A stretch of 64,000 nucleotides of DNA from Amanita rubescens. Lineage: Eukaryota; Basidiomycota; Agaricomycetes; Agaricales; Amanitaceae. The DNA is taken from positions 682,001 through 746,000 of the forward strand of contig WION01000010.1 in assembly GCA_015039365.1 (NCBI GenBank), written 5' to 3'. Below are positions 43,057-55,794 of the stretch, one piece after another. Positions within the stretch are counted from its first letter, which is position 1, and the number at the start of each line of letters is the position of its first letter. Made by a program: the position numbers and the translations under genes. The notes below the pieces were generated by a model. The model saw only the letters and a program-made list of their open reading frames with translations, was not told the DNA's origin and searched no databases.

Positions 43057-46000
43057 ATGGCTCAACGCAAACCGCGTGCTCACTCAACCGCGTCACTGAG
43101 CGGCTCTGACACGGTGCGCATCCACCGCCAGTCTAAAATGTCTTCCATCGTAGATTCAATTCTCTCTACCCCTGCTTCTGTTGCACCTCGCCAGACTCCC
43201 GTTGCTGTACCTTCCGTCTCAGCTTCCTTAAAACCCAAAAGGTTGAGCATATCAGGCTCTGGTCCTGCTTCTAGCACGCCGCTGGGCACAGCCAAAAAAC
43301 GAATGTCTGCTCCACCCGTCAGCTTCCCCCGTCACCTCGACTTGACCACCGTGAGCACGGCGAGCAACCTGAGCAACGTGACTTCCACGAGTAACCGCAC
43401 TGCACCTCGCGGGTCTAGCGTCGCAGGTTCGACGCGTACAAATTCAACCCCTCTTAAACCCAAAACAGTCCCAGTCCCAGTCCCAGTTCCAAGTACACCC
43501 TCTCGTTCCTCGCAGCAACACCAGACGCCAAACGGTACTAAAGATCGAGATCGGTCAAGACGCGTAACAGGTATCGCTCAAATCCATGCCCACCTCCAAC
43601 AACAGACACCTTCCCGTCAACGTACTATTACAGAGCCTGGCCCATTACTGAAGTCTCCCCTCACTAATGCGCAAGGCCAGAGCTCAACTCCGAAACTTAC
43701 ACCACCCTCTGCTGCGAAGAAACCCAACCACAGTAAGGCTACGCCTCCCAGAACACCGCGGGCGGGAACTGGCGAACCGAGCCAACCGACACCCAAATCA
43801 AAACGCACAACACCTGGCTCGGGCAAGTCCAAGAATAGGATGGTTGTCTCTCCTCTAGGTGGCGCGACATCCGTTTTTGGAGGAACGGGGCACTGCGACC
43901 ATTCGTTCTCCCTCTCCATCTTTTCGGAAGACGACGAACACGGTCATGACCATGATCAGGACCTGAATCGATCTAGACATTGCGGATATGGTCACTGACC
44001 TGAACGATGGTCAAGTCGATGAAGAAATGGACAACGCGCTTTCTTCCGTCATGGATTTACATTCCAAGAAGATTCTACATTACAAACGCTTGTTGGAGAG
44101 AGCTCAGGCTTCTACTGCGGCGCAACTCCATGCGTTGCAGGCAGAGGCGAGGGTTTTGAGGGAGAGGGAAAGAGAACGAGAAACGTCTGGCCCTCGTAGT
44201 GGACTTGGCCCCGGATACAGCAGTTTGCTTGACTCGACTTCAAACGATGGCCGGTGTATTTGTGGTGGGAGGAGAAGGAAGGGGTATTGGACCGGTTACC
44301 GCGATGACGAGGAAGAGGAAGATGATGACGACGGCGACAGACTGTCGTTAGTCAGGGCGCTCAAGGGTGATGCAAAGGGCGGTTTTAGTGAGAAGGAAGT
44401 AAGAAAAGCTTTGCGAGGCTTGAGTCGGGAGGACAGGATGAGACTGTGAGCATCAACGACGTTCGCACAACGTTCGAGCTAACACAACTTGTAGGATTGC
44501 CATCATCCTCGACTGTGAGTGTCAACCAGGAATTAATGCATGTTTATGCCAACTTTTGATCCAGCTTCTCTACCGGGTGACATCCCGTTGCAAATTCTTC
44601 TTCTTCAAAAGTATGCCAAGTCAACATACGACGTTGTTGGCAACCTCGCACCAGATTTAGCTTGTAGGATATTGAAGCACCTCACAGTCAAGGAGCTGCT
44701 AGGCGTAGAAACGGTGTGTTTCGGCATTTCTTTTTCCTTCTATACTAACTTTACACAGGTATCGAAAAAATGGCAGAAAATGGTTCATCACCCCGCATTA
44801 TGGCACTATCATTGTTTGCGTATCACGACGAGGGATCCAAACCCCGTTAGGCGTCCTGCTAAGCCTGAAGGATGGTAATGTCATTCCCCTTTCCTTCTCA
44901 AGCTTTCCATACTCACTGCTCACTTTCCAGGGAACCGCTCTACCGCTCCCTCCACCACCGCGAATCCAACTTCCACAATGGTTTACCCCAATCCATCCGG
45001 TTCCTGCAAGGCCACACCGCATTTTGCACCACCCTTTTACTTCGCGGGAAACGGCTCATCAGTGGAAGCTACGATGAGACCATCCGCTTCTGGGACGTGG
45101 AGACGGGCGAGTGCAAAAAGTGTCTGCAAGTCAAGAAACCAGTCAGCTGCGTTGACTTCTTGGCAGAGGAAGGTGAGCGTAGTACGTTCCGATGACCCCG
45201 AGCAAATTGCCGAGATGTTTCTATTTATAGAGGTGTTCGTGGTTGGATTCCACGATGTCGGACGAGTTCATCTCTTTTCTTCCGTCACTTTTTCGCCATT
45301 GCAACAACTCGCGGGGCATCTGAATGGGATTCGCGCTGTGGCATTGTCGTCTAGGAATCTTGTCTCGGCGGGTGCGGACAAGGCGCTTGTCTGCTGGGAT
45401 TGGAGGGCTGGAACGAAAATTGTGAGGTTTGGTCAGCAGACGACGATCAACATTGGTGTACAGATCATCGCCGGGGGAAGTGGAAAGGGGGAAGAGGGCG
45501 AGAGGGTTGTGAGTGTGACGATCGATGGCATCGTCAGGGTGTTTTCAATCAGTGAGTGCTTTTTTGGTTTGGTTTCAGTGTCAGATGTTTGACAGGTATT
45601 CTCTAGAGAGGCGAGAGATGATTTCTCAGTTCAAGCTTTCAGAGTTGGGCGGAAGCGACCCGGTTCTGAATTCCAAGCTTTTTAACGTCGGGATGGCACC
45701 CAATAACATGCTGCAGTGGTTTGCAGCAAAAGGTACCCAAATGACGGTAAGTTTAAAAAACATGTGTACATTTATTCTCATATACAAACTGGTATGCAAA
45801 AAAAGTGTGCTACTAAATCTGTCATTCTTCATTTGCAATGGCAAGAAGACGAGGAAGGAAAACCATCTCCAACACCGACTAGTAGCGCGCCGCCTAGCGC
45901 AATCTCACAATCTCCTCTTCTCTCAGCCAGTCTTAACCTCGGCACAGGCCGACCTCGTCACTCCATAGCTCGGGCACCATCAGTATCCGGAGGTAGCGTT

Positions 46001-46833
46001 GCAGGGAGCACAAAAGGCCGATTGAGCCTGAACACGAGTTTTGGGTATGGAGGACGCGCATCAATAGGAGGCGGAGCGTTAACCCAGAGTCCGACGTTGA
46101 CGCGATCGGGTACACCAGCGGGCAGCCTGGCCGCTTCTACTACTTCCACGCTAAACGGCGCCAACGGGTTTTCGGTACTGTTCGGCCGTGCAGCGATCTT
46201 GACGGCGCCGCCCAAGCTGGTAGCGGTGGTTGAAACGCCGGATGTGGCTGTTGGTGCGGTTGATCCGAGAAAGCGGAGGGTTGTGACTGCTACGAGGTTT
46301 AGTTCGAGGGCGGGTGCTGATCGAAGGGTATGTTGTGTGTGTGTCATGTTCGCGGGAGGCTAATGCTGACTACGACGTTCGTCAGATTTTTGTTTCGACG
46401 CATGAGGATAGGCAGTTTCGAGTGTCCTCCGAAGTGGATGGAGGGTCTAACGACGAGATGGTCGGTGATGATCGTGTTGTCGATGGACTATCTTCTGTCG
46501 ACGTTGACTCGAACGTAACGCCTCTTGCGGGCGCTTGGTCTGCTTTAGCGGGACCTGACTTTGAGGATGGTGGTTTGACAGCGACCAAGGTGAAGGGTTT
46601 GTTGGGCACCTTGCCGAAGAAGTTCCAGGGTCTGGCGGTACCAGAAAAGAATCCAATGTCCATGCAACTGAGTCACGAAGAAGTCGTGGTTGGTTGTGCT
46701 GATGGAACGATATAGTGAGTTTTTTTTTTTTGATTCTCAATGGCACCTTTGCTGATGTATGTATGAAAGCGTGATGAACTTTGTTGGTTATGAGTACAAA
46801 ACTACCAAAAGAGACGTCGATGAGGAATATTGA
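43057..46833 (+). CDS. F-box/WD40 protein with long disordered N terminus
   Basis: The start [13 protein letters not shown] opens a ~310-residue Ser/Thr/Pro-rich part ([20 protein letters not shown]), followed by a helical region ([20 protein letters not shown], then charged RERERERE). The F-box lies at [28 protein letters not shown], split by an intron. WD40 blades follow: [20 protein letters not shown] with [34 protein letters not shown] with [10 protein letters not shown], and [11 protein letters not shown]. The last exon ends [13 protein letters not shown]. Such proteins are substrate receptors of SCF ubiquitin ligases. Introns are 50-65 nt and phases agree, except near 43940-43990, where the disordered part and the helical part are in different frames; the only GT-AG solutions there are weak (118 nt) or very short (34 nt). 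Confidence 0.77.
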
Positions 46834-47796
46834 AATATTGGTTACGATGATTATTATATCCGATTGGCGATGGCAGGTACACGCTCAATTTTTTTTGCTT
46901 TGTTGCTTTTTCACGCTTTTAGTACTTGTTCCTTTGCCTAGTGTGATAATCTTAGGAAATAGATTTGTATTGGTGGATGATATGGATCAAGGCACTATGC
47001 CAAATAGAGTTGGTAATAGATCCCGGTCCTGCGCATAAGTAAATGAATTGGTTCTGCAATCGTATAGATGTTCCCATCGTTGCCATCGAGTCATTGCTAA
47101 CTATAACTTCTCTGCAAACGTTCACGTGTTCCCACAGGTTCCCACTCGATGTTTACTACGATGCAATATCCTTGTGCGTCGCTCTTAACTAACGCGCTCA
47201 GAAGGACATCACTCCACTGGTACGTGTTGTCAGAGCAGTAATGCAAAAGGTGATGACTATAACTTTAAGCCTGCAGTACGGAGTGCGAATTTTTTGGCTA
47301 CGGCGATTCCTACTTTAGTACTTATGGAGGTCATTATTTTCACTTACCTATAACCATACCCGTCGCGTAAGCTTGAACCGTATAACCCTATATCCATTAT
47401 TGACCGTGTGTATACTAGGCCTATTATTTCCCCGCATGTCTAATCGCTTCCACTGATACGCGTTATCTGGTCCCACCATGCCAAAATAACATGATAGAAA
47501 TCTGTACAAGTATGTCATTGTCAACTGCCAGCCACCTCCTGTCGCCTAATGTGTCCAGGGTTCTGGCGTTTGTCAGATCTAATTAATGTGCCTACTTATA
47601 GAGACCGAGCACGGGACGGCCCCTATCCAGCAGCCCGCTTAGAATGAATATTAGTCCCTCTGCGTACCCTTTTCCGTATATTCTGCTCGCTTCTCCGCCT
47701 GTTATGGAGTAATAAGAACTCCCGTTCTAGTCTTCACCTTCCTCCTGGCCTATTTCGTGTACGTTGTTATTGGTATTAATATGAATATACTAACTC
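46834..47796. other. Intergenic
   Basis: 3' flank of the F-box gene. No gene support; possibly more P450 debris near 47640-47790 but not recognisable. Confidence 0.4.
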
Positions 47797-48512
47797 AGAT
47801 GTCGATAGCTGGAGGAGATGTTGTAAGTACGATGGATACGCTTTATTTTCAACGTCTCATGTATGTAGGGCTTCTATAAATTTCGTCGCCGCTATGATTA
47901 AACACCCCGAAGTGCAAAAGAAGGCACAGGACCGCGTCGTTGGGCGGAACCGGCTTCCTGACTATAGTGATAAAGACTTTCTTTTGCCATACATCCTTGC
48001 AATGGCCAAATAGTGCGCCTTTTTGTCCCTTTTGGCAATGATCTTGTTCAATTTCCGCGTCAGTTGTTACTATTTCTCCCCGGAAATGATTACATGACAA
48101 TATCGCGGTCAGGTCCCTTCTACATGATGCAGGGGTTTATCCTGAGCCAGACAAGCACCATCCTGAACGGTTCCTGGCCAACCCACCTCCCCCAGACCTA
48201 GAACCCGCCTTTGGTTATGGACAACGTATCTGCCCCGGCCGTTTCTTCAGCTATGATTCATGCTCATTGCCTCAATCTTGACCGCTTTCGACATGTTTCC
48301 CCCAGTTGATGAATCAGGAAAACCAGTCGATATTGATCTTGACCATTATAACGGATTCGTTGCGTGAGTATCGGCGCAGCTTTTCGGCCGGTGTGTCAAT
48401 GGACTTGGATTAATTCCAGGTTCTCTTCACCATACAAATGCATTATTAAACGTTCGCGGGGAGCAGAGGCTCTCATCAAAGCGACGGCGGAAATGAACCA
48501 CGTAGTTTAATC
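47797..48512 (+). pseudogene. Cytochrome P450, degraded 3' half
   Basis: Landmarks of a basidiomycete P450 in order: the I-helix (AGGDV at 47810), MIKHPEVQKKAQDRVVG and LPDYSDKDFLLPYI, a degraded K-helix to PERF region, then FGYGQRICPGRFF, the heme-binding FGxGxRxCxG with its cysteine, and PPVDESGKPVDID. Stops (for example after ILAMAK), frame changes, and the loss of everything upstream of the I-helix show it is dead. P450s of this type are usually monooxygenases of secondary metabolism or detoxification. Confidence 0.82.
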
Positions 48513-48519
48513 AATGTTT

Positions 48520-48745
48520 TTGCATAGAGTAGGCTCCAGCGAGACCATAGATCGACACGGGAATGAAACAAACCTTTTTCACGGGTGCAGAGATGACATA
48601 GAGGCGGGAGATAAGGGCAAAGAGTCGCATTGCATCCTCCGAAATGTAAATTTTAAGGTCACCTGATTATAAAGAATATCGAGTCAACGATACTGAAGTC
48701 TCGCCCATTTGGGAGGAATGAATATGTGGGCTGTCCTCGAAACGG
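48520..48745 (-). pseudogene. Decayed NLR 5' relic
   Basis: Patchy similarity to the head of N5: GGCTCCAGCGAGACCAT (P-loop end), CTCCGAAATGTA, TTTAAGGTCA (linker), then TGAAGTCTCGCCCATTTGG and GGAATGAATATGTGGGCTGT (first exon), in the same order and spacing with deletions. Confidence 0.65.
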
Positions 48746-49476
48746 TTGTCCGAGGCCGGGAGCCAGTGACAGGGTTGCAGGACGCTCGAATCTTCAAATT
48801 GAAATAGCACCACTTGTATGCGGTAGAACAACGTCCCGCGGCCGCAACCGATCGCGACCCGCTAGATCGTGTTTATTAAATTTATGCCAGTGGATGTACA
48901 TATTCAGTCACCGCACGAAGCAAGCTTGCAAGCGCGCCGTCGATGATTTTATCCCAAGTATACCTTGAAACTTGCGGTATGCGCAGAGAAGTCAATTATT
49001 GGATACATACCGATGACAGTCAGTGGGATCGGCTTCATAGCGCTGCGGGCGAGCTAGTGGCACTGCCGCGGCGCAGAAGACTGTAGCCGAGGGTTGCAGA
49101 GGGCATCGCGTTGCATCGGAGCTGATTCAACTTCGGGTTTCATGGCCAACTGCGGTTACTTCGTTATGCCTCAGCTGGTCTCCCTTTACAACACTTTTAC
49201 AACCCGCTTCATCCATCTCGCGCCGAACATTACGCTGATTTCTTCTACTATTCTACCGCATTTCGTTTGCAGTAGCCGTGACTGTCGATCTAACTTTCGG
49301 GTATCATGGCCCGCCGTCCTGGGCACGGCCGTATAAAGCTGCAAGATTTTGGTCCTAAACCTCAGAGCTGGTCTCCACACACATTCATCCAATCCTGCCC
49401 ACTCAGTGAGTAACGTCAATGCACCACCGGTCAACGTAGATTTACTCATGTTCGTTTGCGCAGGACATCAACTCTC
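48746..49476. other. Intergenic
   Basis: Nothing supported; 5' flank of the secreted-protein gene. Confidence 0.45.
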
Positions 49477-50194
49477 ATGTTATTCTTGCACATGTTACTT
49501 CTTTTCGTACTCGGCACGTCAGTCGTGGCAATTCCCATTTCTCAGGAGACGTCTGGTAAATCATTGAGAGGCATCTTGAAGAATATGAAATCTACGGAAT
49601 CCTTGGCTTCACGAACTATGACAGTGGAAGAACGGATAACTGGTTTCTGGATATGTGTTAGTGAACACTGCTCTTATAATTTCGAGTCGCATGAACTTAT
49701 CTAACATATTTCGATAGAAGGACAAAGGACAGGCATATCATGATTCTATTTTGGAAATCAAATCGGGGATTATTATGCGAATTTTCCCGGAACCGAAGAA
49801 GGAGTGGGACCTGCTTAGTATGCTGTCCAGTTCCCGCTGGAAGCGGGCAAATGTAGGAGATGTCAGAGTCAGTGCCCTACCGTGCTATATATATTTGAAA
49901 AACGTCTTACACATGATATTTTCTTAGGGGTTGAAGCTTCCCAATGATATGATAATATCCGATCCGCCTTACTCTCTAAGCAAAGACGGATTAATGGGAT
50001 CCGGCGGTTGGTGGAATGATGCTAAGAAAAAATACATGGCAAAGCTGCATTTATCCGACCACAAACTTCGCAAAGCTTCCGAAGAGGCAATCACACTGTG
50101 GCTCTATAAGCCCCAGGCCCAGCTCCCGGGATGGAAAAAGGGAACGCCCATACCCAAATCTGTACCCGAAGGAATCGACAAAGCAGTAAAGTAG
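49477..50194 (+). CDS. Secreted protein of unknown function, copy A
   Basis: Exons 49477-49656, 49718-49867 and 49928-50194, all phase 0, give 198 residues. The signal peptide is MLFLHMLLLFVLGTSVVA. The rest is polar with no cysteine-rich pattern (TVEERITGFWI, then LKLPNDMIISDPPYSL, GGWWNDAKKKYMAKLH, ITLWLYKP). It is clearly paralogous to the gene at 62510-63169 in the signal peptide, in the ERI.G.W region and in overall length, but the last exons are very different. No family known to me. Confidence 0.72.
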
Positions 50195-52382
50195 TACTTT
50201 TAATGACCACTAGGGTAGCCTTATAGAGAGTGGTGAGAAAGAAAGGTGACGGAAACTGAATCTCCTTCTCACGACTATACCGTGATAGGGCGCAGAGTGT
50301 GCGGGTTTGTTTCCAAGTCTTGATCCGTTCGATAGGGTCGGGTCAATCGTAAGGCCGCGTGCTTCCGAAAATTACGAAAATCGATCTGGATGATTACCCA
50401 CACATAACGTAACTAAGGAGTAACTGAAAATGCATAAGACTTCTTGGACATGGGCGGCATCGTTTGGTGGGCTCGGGTTGCTGACCATGTTCCGCCTGGG
50501 CGGGGAATCAGAGGAATCAAGGAGGTCAGGACGGTCATGCCTGGCAGCAAAGGGTTTGATCTTATTATGAGCAAATGGGAGCACCTGGTTAATCTAACAC
50601 GTAAAATTAAGTCATAACATTATGATATCTTTAATTCAAGTTCCTCTTTACCTCCATTTCCGTCACTCGCTCATCGGTCTGACACGCGGTTGATGCTAGA
50701 GCCGTCAAATCACCGGTTCAGTCGGGCTCGTTACTTAACTGGGTTTAAGCGCGCGTTACAGCTTACAGACCCGCGATTTCGACCTATGACTACCATGACG
50801 GAGTTTTTTGGCCGTGAAAGAGTCCATACTGGTCAGTCGCCTGCCGATAGTCGCGTGTTGGGGCGATAGAGAGCGTGTCCATACGGGATATATATCGGGT
50901 CACTTGTGTCTATGTATATAAGTCAACGTATGTATTGAGTTACCTGACCTTTGCTCACAGGGTTACGCCCTCAGGAAGTTAGCTCACAATCACTACAAAA
51001 TGCCCAATATCGCACGCAATGTTCTCTTTATGCCACTCGTCTCGATTTACAAGGTGCGCCCGGGTAGATAAGAAGATCTCGAACAAGGTTAATGTGCAGT
51101 CTAGCATAGAAACATTATTTCTGTCTGCGCCAGGCATACAACAAATTCACGTGAGGTGCTGACTGACCGGCTTTATGCCTTGATCATTGGACCCGCAAAA
51201 CGGCGTCATTGTTCACAGAAGCCGTGGCAACGTGCAGGATACACCAGCCTGCGGAGACGTGGGACTTGTTCGACGCGATCGAGGATACACATACTATGCC
51301 CACGTCAAAAAATTGCTTGATCGCAGCACAGATGCGCTTCGCCTGCCAACGCTCCGTCAAAGCGAAATCATCGGGACCACGATCATCGCTCCGTGAACGA
51401 TGGCTTGCAAGAGAGGGGAATCAAGGAAGGATCGGAATCCAGGCACGGTGACATGACGTCCTACGGACGTTGCAAAATCGATAACGGCAGGTTAATCAAC
51501 TGATAGCCTGTTAGCGGACCTTTTAAATTGCATGCTTAGGACACGCCATAGATTTCGATCGGTCCGTCCAAACTAAGAACATTATACTTTGCCGTCGCAG
51601 TGCTACCAGACCTTTAAGCGGAACTCGTGATCAGGTAACTCATGCATAATCAGTCAGCAACTTGCCTCGTATCGACCAACCGGCCAGGGTAGGATGTCGA
51701 CCCCAAATGTAACAGACCCACTTTCCAGATCCACTTGGCCTATCGAGCCCGTGTACATCTGGGATAAACAGTTCAGCACCCATCCGTCGACGTTGAGATT
51801 GATGGATTGAGATGCGGCTGAGCCAGCACTGGTGGACGACAAGTAAATCATGAAGGAAGGGTTGGGATGCCGCCTGAGCGTGGATGTCGCGACGTCGAGG
51901 GTCATGGTCGCGCTTGAGCCAGTATTGGATGGCCCGCCTGCGAGGCATACAGGGGATTAGTTCTCTCGAAAAAGCGCGTAGTGAAAGGGAAGAGCAGTGT
52001 CAGTGACCCCGCGCATCCTCCACAAGAGCGTAGACGCTGGAAGTTGGAACGCCCAAAGCGCTGTTTGGCGGCCGAGCGTTAAGCGGCCCGAGCGGAATGG
52101 CAGCCGAAAACGTGATCCCGACGGATCACGGTGATCAGGCTAAACTGTTTTGGATCGTGAGAGTGGCGCAGTTCTGTATGTGTACATCACCGCCACAAGT
52201 CCATGTCCTTCTCGCCGTCGTACCTGAAAGATAAGGAGGGAAAAACCCGACACTTACGCGGCTAATGGTATGGCACTTCAGTTCCCTTGGTTCTTGTGTT
52301 ACGCCACTATACACATGCACTCCCGGAAAAGATAAGGATTTAAATAGTACCTCTATGTGTCCTCTCGTTCCCACTTGGCGTC
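50195..52382. other. Intergenic, one unassigned minus-strand piece
   Basis: At 51654-51930 the minus strand reads SQSINLNVDGWVLNCLSQMY after a good acceptor (CTCGCAG). It could be an exon of an unrecognised gene. The rest, including 50195-51600, shows nothing. Confidence 0.35.
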
Positions 52383-54133
52383 ATGTCTAACACATCCTAC
52401 ACCCCGAGTGTCACCCAGCCATGGCTTGACGAAGGCAAACCAGCACTTTTTATTATCCCTACCTATATTAATCACCTTCTCTTCTCACAGGCGCCAATGC
52501 ATGGCAGTTAACGGCCGCCAGTTTGGTCGCTCTTCAAAGCGTACCCGGCCTCGTCGTCATGTACGCAGGTATCATGAAGGGCAAATGGGCCGTCAACTCG
52601 GCCTTCATGGCTTTTTACGCCTTTGCTGCCGTCCTTATCTGCTGGGTCGTTTGGGCTTACAAGATGGGTTTCGGAGAACAATGGATCCCTCTCTGCGGTG
52701 TTCCCGGCCCAATTATCTCCATGAACGACTTGCTCGAGCAAGCTGCGCTCCCCGCCGCCGGTTTCTACCCCAACTTCCCCATGTCGACGATGGTTTACTT
52801 TCAGTTTGTCTTCGCTGCAATTACCCTCGTTATCATGGTACGTTTTCGTTTTGTTGACATCGGCATGCCATTCCTGAGGGAGTGATGGAATGTGGTTTTA
52901 GCTCCACTCTCTCATTTCCTTCTTACCCCTCCTCCTTGCATTGCAAACGAGTTAGAAATTAATTTGACAACTTCTCTTATAGGCTGGCGCGTTTCTCGGT
53001 CGCATGAACTTCCTCGCGTGGATGATATTCGTTCCACTCTGGCTCACATTTTCGTACACCATTGGCGCATTTTCACTCTGGGCCGGAGGATTTCTCTTCA
53101 AACTTGGTGTTATCGATTATTCCGGTGGATATGTCATTCACTTGTCCTCTGGGACTGCTGGATTCGTCGGCGCCCTGGTCATTGGCCCACGTTTAGAGGC
53201 TGATCGTAAGGATAAGAGGCCGAATAATACTCTCTTAGTCCTCGTTGGTGCTGGTATCCTATGGATCGGATGGAATGGCTTCAACGGTGGTGACCCTGTT
53301 CGTCCTCTCGTGTTTTCCTACTCGTTCCATTCTGATGAACTTTTATTCGTATTTCTGTACAGTACGCAGCAAGCGCGGATGCTGGTGCAGCCGTACTGAA
53401 CACCAACATCTGCACAGCGATGAGCTTACTCACATGGACCGTTCTTGACGTCTTGTACTACAAAAAGCCGTCTATCATTGGTGCCGTACAAGGCATGATC
53501 ACCGGTTTGGTCGCTATTACTCCGGCTGCAGGTGTTATTGCTGGTTGGGGCGCTATCGTCATGGGTGTCCTATCCGGTTCGATCCCATGGGCGACGATGA
53601 ACCTCCTCCAACCCAGAGTCTGTAAGTATCTCCAGTCTTCCGAGGTGGAAATGTGTGCTTGACAATATTTTCTCTCCACACCAGGGCTCTTGCAATATGT
53701 CGACGACACACTGGGCGTCGTCCACACACACATGACGGCCGGTCTACTCGGCGGGTTCATGACCGGTATTCTCGCCACAGTCGAAGGTTGCGCCGCATTC
53801 GGTTTAACCAACCCCGGTGGTGCCATCGCCGGGAACGGTCGACAAGTCTGGGTCCAACTCGTCGGTGCCTTATTCATCATCGGATGGAATATGGCCATTA
53901 CACCACTCATCTTATTCTTCATCAAATATGTGATGAGAGTGCCGCTTCAGTTTGACGAGGCCACGCTTAGGATCGGTGATGATGCTATTCATGGAGAAGA
54001 AGCATATGTCTTTGATGGTCTCCGGTTGCTGCATCATGATGATGGTCATGATCATCATGCGAAGGATGATGAGGAGTCTAATGAGGAGAAGAATGGCTAT
54101 TCCCCTCCTGAAGTTCGTGTAGCAGAGGTGTAA
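52383..54133 (+). CDS. Ammonium transporter (Amt/Mep family)
   Basis: Five exons (52383-52434, 52491-52837, 52983-53297, 53363-53621, 53685-54133) encode 473 residues. The family core is complete: [20 protein letters not shown] with the MYAG segment, [39 protein letters not shown] (first pore histidine), [25 protein letters not shown] and [19 protein letters not shown] (second pore histidine), with about eleven membrane spans and a His/Asp-rich tail ([15 protein letters not shown]). It takes up ammonium at the plasma membrane, as Mep proteins do. The first intron has a GC donor (GAAG|GCAAAC), the only one that keeps frame and the conserved NAWQLT start. Strong match at normal length, so probably functional. 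Confidence 0.93.
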
Positions 54134-54768
54134 TCGAGTAGGGTTGATGACTCGCCGTTTCTTTTTTTTCCTTACAACTTTACTGCTGGATATTAGATCC
54201 ATGAGTTATGAAAGATTGCTCTGTACCGGATTTCGTTACACAAACAAGAATGATAATTGTTTGTCACGTAACTCGCAACGATTCTATAAGTCATCATGGC
54301 GAGAGGTTTGGTTTCACAGAGCGCGAGAACGAAATCGATTGAGATCTGTTGTTGAACCAGCAATACAGCGCGGTTAGCTCCGAACCAAAAGACAAATTCT
54401 AGGTGCAGTTAGTGGATTACAAGGTTGGGTTACATGGTTGTGCAGCCGGGGCTGAGTCCAAAGTAGGGCCGACAACTTGAAGTGATCGAGTAGGAGAGAC
54501 GAGCATGAGCTCGAGGGGGTTCTGTTTGTTTGCATGGCAGGGACTCGGGCCCAGACTCCAGGGCTTAAGCGCTTCATACATGGAGGTGTTGCATCGTACT
54601 GTATCTACCAGTGGAAGACTCCGTGTATCTGAAGTGTCTGAAGAAAAATCTCTTAAGCATTTATTACTGACTGGCACAACTTCTCCACCGAGGACCGTCA
54701 GGGGAAGTTAATCTGCTCATGATCGATATCGGCTTTGTAGCTATAGGCTGAGAAAAATTAATTAATTA
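54134..54768. other. Intergenic
   Basis: 3' flank of the ammonium transporter; nothing else. Confidence 0.5.
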
Positions 54769-55400
54769 TTATTGGGATAGGGTTGGGTGCGGAAGAAAAG
54801 GGGTACAAAGGCCGAAAGAGGGAGAAAACATTACCACCGGAGTCTTCGTCTCCGCTACTATCGTCACCTGAGTACCTCCCGTCAGAAGTCTAAACTTTTT
54901 CGGGTTTGTGGAGTTCTTGACAATCTTCATCAATGCCCACGCGAAACGAGCATAGAGGGCTTCATGGGACAATGTGTTTTTGTGATCGAATTGAACGTTG
55001 TGGTATTGTTGGGCGCTTTGATGGGTGGATGAACAACGAGTTTACCTAGTTTTCGGGACGATAACAAATCCCGCCTGATCAAATCGGCCCATGCGTAAGT
55101 CCGTGAAGAGGTTGTAGGGGCTGTTGCTGAACAAACGTTGGTTACCAATTAGATAGACGTCCATATGATTCCGAGACAGCTAATAAGATTAAGATTATCG
55201 ACAAGCCTACGTCGAAGACGAGGGCAACAACACCTTCGATTCCGTTACGAGACACTGGGTGTCTCGGTCTTCAACTTTCTCCTTATTGCAGACCAATTTG
55301 AAGGCCAAGGGACAGTCGTTTGCTTGGGGAGCTCACTCTCCCAGGCCAGGGGAAGGTTTTTGTGCGGTAAGAAAAATCACAGCATATTGGGTATAACGCT
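54769..55400 (-). pseudogene. HNH_2-type protein, decayed
   Basis: Pieces of a fungal HNH protein read in order on the minus strand but in changing frames: DRDTQCLVTESK (the start of the HNH core), FSNSPYNLFTDLRMGRFDQA with GFVIVPKT, KLVVHPP, then FDHKNTLSHEALYARFAWAL and KIVKNSTNPKKFRLL, and an acidic end (SGDDSSGDEDSGG). At least three indels and stops separate them. Unlike the gene at 18.6-19.9 kb this is a different HNH subgroup (FARFAW end). Confidence 0.55.
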
Positions 55401-55794
55401 TCGGATCTCGGGAAACCAAGATGGTAATATATCACGGGGGAGATAATTGAATCCAGGTCAACATTTATGCGTCCATGAACATGGCGATCACGAGAAGTGG
55501 AGAGATAGGCCTTCTCGTTACAGGTCAGTATCTGACATGCAGTGATTGCGGTTCCATAGTGAATACCAAAGGTACTAGGAGAACAACAGTCAAGAGTGGG
55601 ATGCCTTAGAAAAGGAAGATTATTGGCTGGATGCCAAAACTGAACCAAAGTTGGGAGCTACGTTGATCTGTGGCCGTCGTCGAATAGCCACTCTTGCTAC
55701 AGTATCAGGGGGAAATGTAGCCTGTGATTGACTTGTAGAAGGCACCATGGTAGGACGGGTCTTAGGTCAATTCAAATTGGAGCGACATCGTCGA
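55401..55794. other. Intergenic
   Basis: Nothing recognised. Confidence 0.4.

Noticed and set aside
46382..46746. Minus-strand open frames in the last F-box exons
   Set aside because: Antisense shadows of a clearly coding plus-strand exon.
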